DNA of 64,000 bases from Cladopsammia gracilis (taxonomy: Eukaryota; Cnidaria; Anthozoa; Scleractinia; Dendrophylliidae). The translations under genes and the position numbers were made by a program. The stretch spans positions 38,501 to 102,500 of the forward strand of contig JAJGOT010000971.1 of NCBI GenBank assembly GCA_022457155.1, read 5' to 3'. Numbering within the stretch: the first letter of the stretch is position 1; each line of letters begins with the position of its first letter. This document shows, one piece after another, positions 42,121-51,559 of this stretch. A model generated the notes under the pieces. That model saw only the letters and a program-made list of their open reading frames with translations. It was not told the DNA's origin and did no database searches.

Positions 42121-42149
42121 ATTTCAAGTCGCGAAACACGACTTGAAAT
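42121..42149. terminator. Hairpin after the ssDNA-binding-like gene
   Basis: ATTTCAAGTCG and CGACTTGAAAT pair perfectly (11 bp) around CGAAACA, 14 nt past the stop. An AATAAA lies between stop and stem on the minus strand. Confidence 0.65.
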
Positions 42150-42163
42150 TGATTTATTTTAGT

Positions 42164-42847
42164 TTAATCTTCTTCGTCTTCACTTTCTTGAATTGTTAAC
42201 AACAACTGTCGCTGTTTTAGCGGTTTAACATATGCTTCGTGAACTTTCATCTGTATTGAAACGACGCTTTCACTTATGTAAATGCTTTCAATTACCAAAG
42301 CTAATTTAACTTTACAATATTGGTTAAGATAGTTGAGTGGATCCGGTTTCTCGTTTCCTTTCGCTGTGAATAGCGATAAAATTTTATCTGACTTTTCCGA
42401 ATACATCAGTTTAGCATATGTTATTGGTGGATTTGTCATGTCATCTTTTGTTAAATCTACCTCCTTGCGATAAAAAAAATCACTTATTTTATCAGATATT
42501 TTTGAACCATACATGTTATATAAATGCATCCAACAAATTTCATGAATATCATTCAAGCACTTATAAAACTCATGTTCTTCCGATGTTGGTCGTTCACCTT
42601 TAGTCCATAAACAAACCGGAATAGAATAACCGACTACCTTGTTAGTTACTTTATCCCTTCTTTCATTCACTCCAAAACTGAAGAGAAATGGTGATTCAAT
42701 AACTAGCGGTCCTTTCTTGTTGTTAGGATAATTGGTTTCAATCTTAATCCTTTGATAATCTGAATCGGTGTTTTTCACTGTGTATGTTACAGCCTCGTGG
42801 AAAGTAATATTTTCTTTGCAGATATTTGAAAGACTTGTCAGTTGCAT
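42164..42847 (-). CDS. Putative single-stranded DNA-binding protein (DUF5871-like)
   Basis: 227 residues from ATG 42847. The segment GPLVIESPFLFSFGVNERRD followed by GYSIPVCLWTKGERPTSEEHEF resembles a family of predicted ssDNA-binding proteins of giant viruses as I remember it; the acidic C-terminus (QESEDEED) is typical of SSB-type proteins. A role in strand-displacement replication with the polymerase would fit. TTAAAGAAAT lies 20 nt upstream of the ATG, as for the polymerase gene, and a hairpin follows the stop. Confidence 0.6.
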   Translation of the reverse strand: MQLTSLSNICKENITFHEAVTYTVKNTDSDYQRIKIETNYPNNKKGPLVIESPFLFSFGVNERRDKVTNKVVGYSIPVCLWTKGERPTSEEHEFYKCLNDIHEICWMHLYNMYGSKISDKISDFFYRKEVDLTKDDMTNPPITYAKLMYSEKSDKILSLFTAKGNEKPDPLNYLNQYCKVKLALVIESIYISESVVSIQMKVHEAYVKPLKQRQLLLTIQESEDEED

Positions 42848-42867
42848 GTTTGTTATATAGTATATTT

Positions 42868-42877
42868 ATTTCTTTAA
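42868..42877 (-). promoter_or_regulatory. TTAAAGAAAT upstream motif of the ssDNA-binding-like gene
   Basis: Exact ten-base copy ending 20 nt before ATG 42847. Confidence 0.6.
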
Positions 42878-42884
42878 GACAATT

Positions 42885-42911
42885 TTTCAACTCGTGAAAC
42901 GCGAGTTGAAA
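42885..42911. terminator. Hairpin after the SAP-zinc repeat gene
   Basis: TTTCAACTCG and CGAGTTGAAA pair over 10 bp around TGAAACG, 14 nt after the stop codon. Confidence 0.65.
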
Positions 42912-42925
42912 TTATAATTACGGTT

Positions 42926-43480
42926 TTAATCTTCGCTTCCGCTTAATTCAATTTCAATTTCTTCAATATCGTCATATTTCTCCAGTCGCCGCTGTTTCTC
43001 TTCTCTACATTCCTTACAACTGGTTCTGTTTTTTCCATGATTACAGATAGCACCTCCACCGCATTCTTTACAATATCGTTTGTTTTTATCATGTTTACAG
43101 ATTCCCTTTCCACCGCATTCTTTACAATAATATTTGTTTTTACCGTGTATACAGATTCCCTTTCCACCGCATTCTTTACAATAATATTTGATGTTCCAAT
43201 GGGCACATATACCATTTCCACCACATTCTTTGCAAATATACTCTTGTCTATCGTGTTCACAAATCCTTGAACCTGAACACTCCTTACAACTGTATTTATT
43301 TCTTCCGTGAAGACAAAGTAAAACTTTACGCTTTGGTGATTTCACAGGTTCTTGTCGTTTTACAGCTTCTAACGCATCAATTAATTCAGCTTTCCGCATC
43401 AGATAATACCCCTTAATTTTCATCTCTTTTGCCAAAAATTGCAATTCTTTGAGTGTGCTTTTCGATTCTTGCTTTTCCAT
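42926..43480 (-). CDS. SAP-like protein with six C-x-H-x7-C-x2-C zinc repeats
   Basis: 184 residues from ATG 43480. Residues 9-41 are a SAP-like motif (TLKELQFLAKEMKIKGYYL), parallel to the one at the start of the polymerase. Residues about 56-163 are six tandem 18-residue repeats of the form C-x-H-G-x-N-K-Y-x-C-K-E-C-G-G, each able to bind one zinc. Similar arrays occur in giant viruses and some protists (recall, not searched). The acidic C-terminus ends SGSED. Probably a nucleic-acid-binding regulator. The same upstream motif and 3' hairpin as its neighbours mark it as a separate early unit. Confidence 0.75.
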   Translation of the reverse strand: MEKQESKSTLKELQFLAKEMKIKGYYLMRKAELIDALEAVKRQEPVKSPKRKVLLCLHGRNKYSCKECSGSRICEHDRQEYICKECGGNGICAHWNIKYYCKECGGKGICIHGKNKYYCKECGGKGICKHDKNKRYCKECGGGAICNHGKNRTSCKECREEKQRRLEKYDDIEEIEIELSGSED

Positions 43481-43501
43481 TGCTTTTATTAAGTATATTT
43501 T

Positions 43502-43511
43502 ATTTCTTTAA
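43502..43511 (-). promoter_or_regulatory. TTAAAGAAAT upstream motif of the SAP-zinc gene
   Basis: Exact copy 21 nt before ATG 43480. The leader from motif to ATG is almost the same as at 44016 (both end CTTAATAAAAGCA before ATG). Confidence 0.6.
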
Positions 43512-43517
43512 TTCCAT

Positions 43518-43544
43518 TTTCATCTCTAGTTTTTAGAGATGAAA
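43518..43544. terminator. Hairpin after the right-end gene
   Basis: TTTCATCTCTA and TAGAGATGAAA pair perfectly over 11 bp with a GTTTT loop, 16 nt past the stop; AATAAA lies between stop and stem on the minus strand. Confidence 0.65.
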
Positions 43545-43560
43545 TTTATTATACAACCCT

Positions 43561-44016
43561 TCATTTCAGACGATAAAACAAATCTACATTTTGTACAAGA
43601 ATACTTATTGTAAATTCAACATTTTGATATTCACAGTTGCTCTGTAGTAAAAGCTTAATATTTTCTATAGTTTCTAATGCAAATTCATACAATTCTTTAT
43701 TATATGGTTTACGGTACAGTGAAATTTCAATAATTTTTATCGCTTCTTTTTTCAAAACTTTCCGTGATTTCAATTTAAAAACACGTTTGTCAAGAACACA
43801 AGCCAAATCTACAGTTTTAATAAGAATATCAAATATAAATTCTACACAACGGTTGTCACAGTTGCTTTGTAGTAAAGCAGAAATATTATATTTCGTTTCT
43901 TTCGCTAATTCTGTTAAATCAACATGCTCTTCTGGATATGTTGAATTCAGTTCTTCTTCAAGTGAATTGTTTATAATTCTTTCCACTTCTTCCATCCTAA
44001 CTTCAATTGAATCCAT
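43561..44016 (-). CDS. Right-end protein with an internal duplication, unknown function
   Basis: 151 residues from ATG 44016. Two halves repeat: ISALLQSNCDNRCVEF with ILIKTVDL (45-71) and IKLLLQSNCEYQNVEF with ILVQNVDL (120-146). Each half has the same Gln-Ser-Asn-Cys core and flanking helices. Family not recognised. It is the gene next to the right TIR, with the early-type upstream motif. A regulatory or anti-host role is possible but is a guess. Confidence 0.65.
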   Translation of the reverse strand: MDSIEVRMEEVERIINNSLEEELNSTYPEEHVDLTELAKETKYNISALLQSNCDNRCVEFIFDILIKTVDLACVLDKRVFKLKSRKVLKKEAIKIIEISLYRKPYNKELYEFALETIENIKLLLQSNCEYQNVEFTISILVQNVDLFYRLK

Positions 44017-44037
44017 TGCTTTTATTAAGTACTTTTT

Positions 44038-44047
44038 ATTTCTTTAA
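44038..44047 (-). promoter_or_regulatory. TTAAAGAAAT upstream motif of the right-end gene
   Basis: Exact copy 21 nt before ATG 44016, next to the inner edge of the right TIR. Confidence 0.6.
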
Positions 44048-44060
44048 GACCTTTTTTTTT

Positions 44061-44450
44061 CTTTAATTCCATTTTTTTAAAAAATTCCTTACCTTAACCT
44101 AACAGTGTTGCTTGAGTGGTATCTCTTTGGGATAGTCTCTATTCCATTCTAGAATTGCGGTGGTTTCTTTAGGTAGTGGCGATTTTTCTCTTCCATGGAA
44201 CTCATCAGTGTTGCTTGAGTGATATCTCTTTGGGATTTTGCGTGACTCGCGAGTTGTGAACGTGTATGTTTATATCGTTAAAATAATGTGGATGATCGAT
44301 AATTTAACGATAAATGCGTTATGCATGTGACCCGTGACTCGCGAGTTGTGAACGCGTGAACGGGTCATTTTCTCGTTAAATTAATGTGAACGATCGATAA
44401 TTTAACGAAATTTAATGAAAATGCGCCAAAACCGCCAAATACACACTACT
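44061..44450. repeat. Polinton right terminal inverted repeat
   Basis: Inverted copy of 26990-27429. It ends ACACACTACT. It holds the same internal duplications (CTCGCGAGTTGTGAACG twice, and the CACTCAAGCAACACTG block twice) but lacks an about 45 bp stretch present on the left. Confidence 0.93.
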
Positions 44451-44456
44451 CAAATC
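44451..44456. other. Polinton target-site duplication, right
   Basis: CAAATC, then TTGGTTATG, the continuation of the array unit. Confidence 0.95.
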
Positions 44457-45918
44457 TTGGTTATGTTTATTTTTGTTGGCGTTACACTATGGGCCACCTG
44501 TTGAAAATTATAATCCCGATATAACTTAAGAATATGGGTTAAAATTATGGCTAGCGAGAACAGAGCTCCATTAACTTTTCACCTTGAGCAAAATATTGAC
44601 TAATGAAGTACTTTGAGCCGCATGCACTTGTTTTCCCTATACATGACCTGGGGGTCAGCATTGTATTACTGTTATGTCTTTTTTTCCTGTATAGGAAATA
44701 ATATTTTGGACTAAAGTACATTACCGCTTTGTATCTTTACAAAAATAGTTTTTCTTTGGAAAAAAGGTTTTCCTATCACAGATTTTCGTCCTTGATAAAA
44801 GTTTCGTGTTCGGAGCAGTGAAGTCGTTTCTTCGTCTCACGGATGTTCGTTGTGTCAAAATACACTTCACGTTTCCGTTTCTCAACGGGATAATTTTATC
44901 GGGCCGCGTTAGAAATTTTTACACAGTAGAATATAAAGGTTGTGCTTTAAGAATATATCAGTTTGAACTTTAAAATCAACGTAACAGCGGGTTTTCGCTG
45001 ATATAAAAGTTTGCCTAAATTCGACCTCTTGCTCAAGCGCTACAAGTAGGGAATTTGTAAAGGCCAAAAATATTATAATAATAGCATCTTTCCCAAATAT
45101 ATTGGGTGTTTTAGAAAGATCAAGAGATGTGTTATGAATCAGCCAAAGTACATCGATACATCTTATCACGTTTGTCTGTACGACCGAGAAGAAAATGCAT
45201 CATTTCGCTTTATTTTCGGCATGGATTTAACGCCAAAGTAACGTTTTTCAGACTTTCCTCGATTTCGTTCAAACTCAAGTGCTTCTCAACCTTTCAGTAG
45301 TATCTTCGAAAATAACTTACTATAGAGGTTCTTTGGGCAAAATATAAAGAAATTAGAAACGTCACGACTGACGCGGCATTCTCGATATTTACAGACATTC
45401 GCTCTTAAATAACTGCTCACAACCCTGAAGGAACACTTTTCGGCATGGCAAAATACGAAGGAAGGCGCGGATGGACAAAATTGAATATTACAACGGATGG
45501 CAACTGCGATTTTTCAACAATGATTTGCCTAACAGTTTTTCAAAGTTTATCTCTGTTGTTTGTAAAATTTAAATGGTAGCGTTCGAGAGACATGTTTCTT
45601 TGTTCTGAAGTTGTGATCTTGTCATTGAAATGATAATTTCCAAGTTAACGTCAAGTTAACGTCACTGTCCCTTTAACACGTTTTATTCTCATGCCACCCG
45701 TTTCAAGATTTCAGAGTTACGAAGTGCTCATATTAGCCAGACAGGGACACTTTCAACTTTGTAGTTTATAAACGGGCTTTGACTTTTTAATTCACGAACA
45801 GGCGCTGTTTTCTCAATTTTGATTTTCATAACACCTCGGATTAGTGGTGTTTTTCGTGCACTGTAGCCCCTTGGAATTTTGATTGGAATATTTCTGAGCG
45901 CCAAAACTGAGTGCTGTT

Positions 45919-46269
45919 GGCTGTGTTTTCACGAGGCGGTTTTTCTCGCTTAACATTCCTGTAGATATATTTTCTTTTGTTAAGACAATAGAAAATTAGA
46001 ACACAAAAGAACGACAATACAATGCCCTTCTTTGTTGTTTAATTGCCGACAAGCTTAAGCGACCTGGGCCGTGTTTTCACGAGCGAGCAAACCAGGTCGC
46101 TTAAGCTTGTCGGCAATTAAACAACAAAGAAGGGCATTGTATTGTCGTTCTTTTGTGTTCTAATTTTCTATTGTCTTAACAAAAGAAAATATATCTACAG
46201 GAATGTTAAGCGAGAAAAACCGCCTCGTGAAAACACAGCCCTGGTTTGCTCGCTCGTGAAAACACGGCC
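45919..46269. mobile_element. Compound foldback element in array copy 3
   Basis: Absent from copies 1, 2 and 4, which read GCTGTTGTCAG here. It starts GGCTGTGTTTTCACGAG, ends CTCGTGAAAACACGGCC, and is flanked by GTTG on both sides. Arms of about 148 bp (45919-46066 and 46093-46240) are near-perfect complements, and a 30 bp end segment also occurs in the centre, giving an order X-Y-X'-Y'. No coding. Confidence 0.8.
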
Positions 46270-46365
46270 GTTGTCAGTCTCTCGAAGATACCCAATAACA
46301 TCGTGCTAAATCAAAGGCATGTAAAGACTGATAATTAATGCAATGCATATGAAAATCAATTAGAA

Positions 46366-46897
46366 TTTACCTACAGGAAGCTGTAGCAATTTTTCGTGTT
46401 CGTTTATTCAAGACGAATATGAAAAGGTTGGCAATTTTATAAAAGTTGTTCTTATACACTTAGCACTTATAAATTCTACTTTTCTTTTTTCAAGTACTGG
46501 GCTTTTAAAACGTAAATTTTAACTTCCAAACATGTACATGTATGATTCTTGTCAGAGTTGCATATTTGACTCTGATATCAACTTACAAAGCATGTTCGAG
46601 TGGTTTTAATTGTCGTAGTATCTGATTTCCTTGTATGGATTATTTTGCGTCAACGTTTCCTTTTCTTGACGTTTGGGTGATTGTTTGAGAAAGATCTATA
46701 CATTATTCCTTAAATTTCCAATTACTTACTTAGTATATCAGTAAACAATAAGAGACAACTTATTGTAACTCAGTTTCTTTGCTGATTTTTAGCTAAACCT
46801 AAACTTTAAAATCCATTTGGTGCTCAAAATATAATGTAGCGGTCTCAGTGAAGGAACCTGGAAGGCCTTGATAGCAAGACTGAATAAGAGCCATTGA

Positions 46898-46928
<31 letters not shown>

Positions 46929-48037
46929 TCTATTAATACTCCCCTGAGGACTTTTCAGCATCAAATTACAGTAAAACCTCGTTTTAAAAAATATATATAT
47001 ATATATAATAACTGTAAAACTACTGATATGATAAACTATGTATTTAATCTCTGATGATTACTCTGCATACTAAAATCAGACACCGCGTCTCTTATCTTAT
47101 TTCCTTGTATGAATTATTTTGCGCCAACGTTGCCTTTTCAAGACTTTTGGTTGATTGTTTGAGAAAGATCTATACTTTATTCCTTAAATTTCAAATTACT
47201 TACCTAGTAATCAGTAAACAATAAGAGACATAACTCATTGTAACTCAGTTTCTTTGACGATTTTTTACCTAAACCTAAACTTGAAAATCCGTTTGTATGC
47301 TCAAAATATAATGTAGTAGTCTCTGTGAAAGAATCTGGAAGGCCTTGACAGCAAGATTGAATAAGAGCCATTGATTATATTTCATCTCTGATGATTGTAC
47401 TCTGTATGCCAAAAACAGACACCGCGTCTCTTATCTGATTTCCTTGTATGAATTATAATTATTTTGCGCCAACGTTGCCTTTTCAAGACTTTTGTGTGAT
47501 TTACCTACAGGAAGCTGTAGCAATTTTTCGTGTTCGTTTATTCAAGACGAATAGGAAAAGGTAGGCAATTTTATAAAAGTTGTTCTTATACACTTAGCAC
47601 TTATAAATTCTACTTTTCTTTTTTCAAATACTGGGCTTTTAAAACGTAAATTTTAACTAACTTCCAAACATGTACATGTATGATTCTTGTCAGAGTTGCA
47701 TATTTGACTCTGATATCAACCTACAAAGCATGTTCGAGTGGTTTTAATTGTCGTAGTATCTGATTTCCTTGTATGGATTATTTTGCGTCAACGTTTCCTT
47801 TTCTTGACGTTTGGGTGATTGTTTGAGAAAGATCTATACATTATTCCTTAAATTTCCAATTACTTACTTAGTATATCAGTAAACAATAAGAGACATAACT
47901 TATTGTAATTCAGTTTCTTTGCTGATTTTTAGCTAAACCTAAACTTTAAAATCCATTTGGTGCTCAAAATATAATGTAGCGGTCTCAGTGAAGGAACCTG
48001 GAAGGCCTTGATAGCAAGACTGAATAAGAGGCATTGA

Positions 48038-48074
<37 letters not shown>

Positions 48075-48630
48075 ACTCCCCTGAGGACTTTTCAGCATCA
48101 AATTACAGTAAAACCTCATTTTAAAATATATATAATAACTGTAAAACTACTGATATGATAAACTATGTATTTCATCTCTGATGATTACTCTGCATACTAA
48201 AATCAGACACCGCGTCTCTTATCTTATTTCCTTGTATGAATTATTTTGCGCCAACGTTGCCTTTTCAAGACTTTTGGTTGATTGTTTGAGAAAGATCTAT
48301 ACTTTATTCCTTAAATTTCAAATTGCTTACCTAGTATATCAGTAAACAATAAGAGACATAACTCATTGTAACTCAGTTTCTCTGACGATTTTTACCTAAA
48401 CCTAAACTTGAAAATCCGTTTGTGTGCTCAAAATATAATGTAGTAGTCTCTGTGAAAGAATCTGGAAGGCCTTGATAGCAAGACTGAATAAGAGCCATTG
48501 ATTATATTTCATCTCTGATGACTGTACTCTGTATGCCAAAAACAGACACCGCGTCTCTTATCTGATTTCCTTGTATGAATTATAATTATTTTGCGCCAAC
48601 GTTGCCTTTTCAAGACTTTTGTGTGATTGT
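46366..48630. repeat. 1.13 kb tandem duplication in array copy 3
   Basis: The block starting TTTACCTACAGGAAGCTGTA at 46366 starts again at 47500, and both run through related 340-470 bp repeats. Only copy 3 has it. Confidence 0.85.
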
Positions 48631-48890
48631 TTGAGAAAGATCTATACTTTATTCCTTAAATTTCAAATTACTTACCTAGTATATCAGTAAACAATAAGAG
48701 ACATAACTCATTGTAAATGAGTTTCTCTGACGATTTTTAGCTAAACCTAAACTTGAAAATCTCTTTGTGCGCTCAAAATATAATGTAGTGGTCTTAGTGA
48801 AGGAACCTGGAAGACCTTGATAGCAAGACTGAATAAGAGCCATTGATTATATTTCATCTCTGATGATTATACTAAAATCAGACACCGACA
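46615..48890. repeat. Internal tandem repeats of 340-470 bp, copy 3 (partly duplicated)
   Basis: Same family as 11770-13370, enlarged by the 1.13 kb duplication; (TTA)n runs are longer here. Confidence 0.85.
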
Positions 48891-49263
48891 TTTCCTTCTC
48901 AGTATTAAAGCCTGTCTACATCACAAGCCAGAGGGTCCAAAGCCAGAGGGTACAAATTCACCCTGGAAATTCACGCGTTTTAATAAATCTTTATTAGTTT
49001 TCACACATTCCCTTTCGAACCCAATAACCGCTGTCTGTCTGTCTGTCTGTCTAAAGTTATCGTTTCCTGTGGACAAGAACAGACTTAAACACTATAAAAA
49101 GCTATTGTAGTTAATATTCAGTAAAAATAAATTTGATTTCTTTGCGGCAGACTAGACATAAATTTCGAAACCATGGGAAATAATATTTTGCTGCGTTTCT
49201 TTAGCGCTGCTGGTTTAGCGAAGGATTTGTCAATATTAATAGCGTTTTATCGCCATTCTTGGG

Positions 49264-50621
49264 CAAGGTTGCATCCTGTCTCCTATACTGTTTAATCATT
49301 ACCTAAACGAAATACCCTCACTTTTGGATAACAATGGTACAGATGGCATTTTGTTACCAAATGGTTCTCGACTGAACTGTCTTCTTTATGCGGACGATTT
49401 AGTTTTGATATCTAATTCTGCTAAGGGATTGCAAAATGCATTAACTATACTATCACAATTTTGCCAAGACTGGTTATTAAACGTTAATTCTAAGAAAACA
49501 AAAGTTCTAATTTTTCAAAAGAAATGTAGAAAATCAACTTACGATAAACAACATTTCTTTATTAATGGTGACAAAATAGAAATTGTTAACAACTACACAT
49601 ACCTCGGTACTAATATTTCATCAAATGGAAATTTTAGGATAAATAAAATTAACTTAATGGAGAAAACAAGAAGATCTATCTTTGCCACTCGTCGTTATCT
49701 TTCACTAAACTACCAATATACCTTACAAATAAAATTTTTGATTCGCTATTTCTTCCCATACTTACTTACGGATCGGAAGTATGGGGGGCATATGATAAAG
49801 ACGACAATATTTCCTGGGAAAAAGATGTTATCGAAAGGACACACATTTACTTCTGCAAACAATTTCTTGGAGTAAATAAGCGATGCCCAAATGTAGCCTG
49901 CAGAAATGAACTGGGCAGACTTCCATTAAAAGGATTAATCGAAATAAACATAATAAAATTCTGGCTACATTTAGAAAATCTGCCAGATGACAATCTTGCT
50001 AAACAATCCTTGCAAATATCAAAAGAAATGTCCGTAAATAATCAATCTAGCTTTAAACAAAAAATTGATAAATTGTGTGAAAGATACAAGATAAAAACCT
50101 CAAACCTAAATAATTATAACTGTTCCAAATCTATCTCTCTTTTAAAACTAAATCTAAAAAATGAACTTATCAATCACCAAATGGACCTATTAAATACAAA
50201 TAAGAAACTAAACTTCTATTCAATATTTAAGAAAAATACCCCAAAAACAGAATTCTTGGACAACATCAAGAATCCTTTACATAAAAGGTGTATAAACAAA
50301 TTTCGACTTGGAAACCATAAATTACGTATAGAAACTGGCAGACATACCATCCCAAAGACCCCAGAAAATCTTAGAATCTGTTCTTTCTGCCATTCTGATG
50401 AGGTTGAAAATGAATCTCACTTTCTTTTCTACTGCAACTTTTATGAAAAAATACGCAAGAAAATTTTTCACGAAATAAATAAAAAATACAGCCACTTTAA
50501 TGGTCAAGATAACACTTCAAAAATACTGTTTCTTTTCAACAGTGTTGATCCCTTTGTTTGTCGATCAACTGCTGCCTTTGTTTTCGAATGCATGTCATGT
50601 AGAACGAGAGCCGACATGTAA
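49264..50621 (+). pseudogene. Non-LTR retrotransposon RT fragment, array copy 3
   Basis: Same RT fragment as in copies 1 and 2. The first frameshift (near 49730) is shared. The second is absent: at 50094-50098 this copy has five A where copies 1 and 2 have four, so its C-terminal frame runs 50010-50621 uninterrupted. Copy 3 is thus less decayed at that site. Confidence 0.85.
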
Positions 50622-51559
50622 TGTTAGTTTTTTCTTTTTTCTTATTTTATAATATACTATTAATTTAGTTAATTTTAGGTAATACCATGTATATAAATGG
50701 GAATACCGAAATAAATTGTTGTTGTTGGGTTCCAATTGAATTGATTTGCTTTTATTGGTTACTTGTGCGTCGATCCATCCGGTGAAAGTGTCTTTGCTAT
50801 GTTTCGCAAAGAAATGCAATGCGTATAAATGGCTAGCGATGCAAACGAGGAAAACGGCGGACCGCAGTGGTAAGTGACCGACTAAGAAATAAAACCGAGG
50901 CTTCAAGGGAAGGTATGTAGATGATGCTTTATTATTTTGTGATGGTCGACAGTTTAAGCAGATTTACTGGAGGCGAAAACTCTGCCGCAGGAGATTTACT
51001 ATCAGGCACCATTAACTCTGCCATGCGGACGAACGACAGAATACGTGTGACCTTTTTTTAAAAATTCGTACAAACATCATTGTAATGATGCTTCAAATCC
51101 GCGAATAGGTGAAGCGAAATCCTGTAAGTTCTTAGTATTCGATTTTATATAAAGAACCATTTCAAATTATGAAAACCACGACAGATCCTTAGCGTCAAAT
51201 GAAAGCCCGCCAAAAATCAGAGAATTTCCGCCAAAATGTTCACGTTCATGACGCCTTTTAAAAATTAGTATTCTGCTCTATTTTGATTCCTGGATAGACT
51301 TACGCCTTACACAGTTCCTTTTTATTCGAAAAAATCTGATCAAATTATTTACTGCGGCTTTGCAAAACATATATAAATATTTCAGTTAGCTTTATATATT
51401 TAGCTCATTTGGCTTTCAATCGGCGTGCTTGAGCTTATGGCGTGATCAGGAGATTAGAAGCCATTCGTGGAAGTAGACTAACTATAATTGTAACGAAGTT
51501 TGCAGACTAGGAATTTTTTTTTAAAAACAAGTCTTAAAGGTCTCTACTCCATTATGTGA

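Larger units (their letters stand above)
26990..44450. mobile_element. Complete Polinton (Maverick), polintovirus/adintovirus-like, 17,461 bp
   Basis: Ends are AGTAGTG / CACTACT with inverted repeats of about 0.4 kb and a 6 bp target duplication, as known for Polintons. It encodes the hallmark set: protein-primed PolB, retroviral-type integrase with chromodomain, adenain-like protease, FtsK/HerA-type packaging ATPase, and single and double jelly-roll capsid proteins, plus a fibre and a PLA2-like protein. All ORFs are open. Polintons are integrated elements thought to form virions; this copy looks coding-complete. The two TIRs differ by several substitutions and one indel of about 45 bp. Confidence 0.97.

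Noticed and set aside
42943..43270. ORFs on both strands across the zinc-repeat gene
   Set aside because: They are shadows of the 54 bp coding repeats in other frames.
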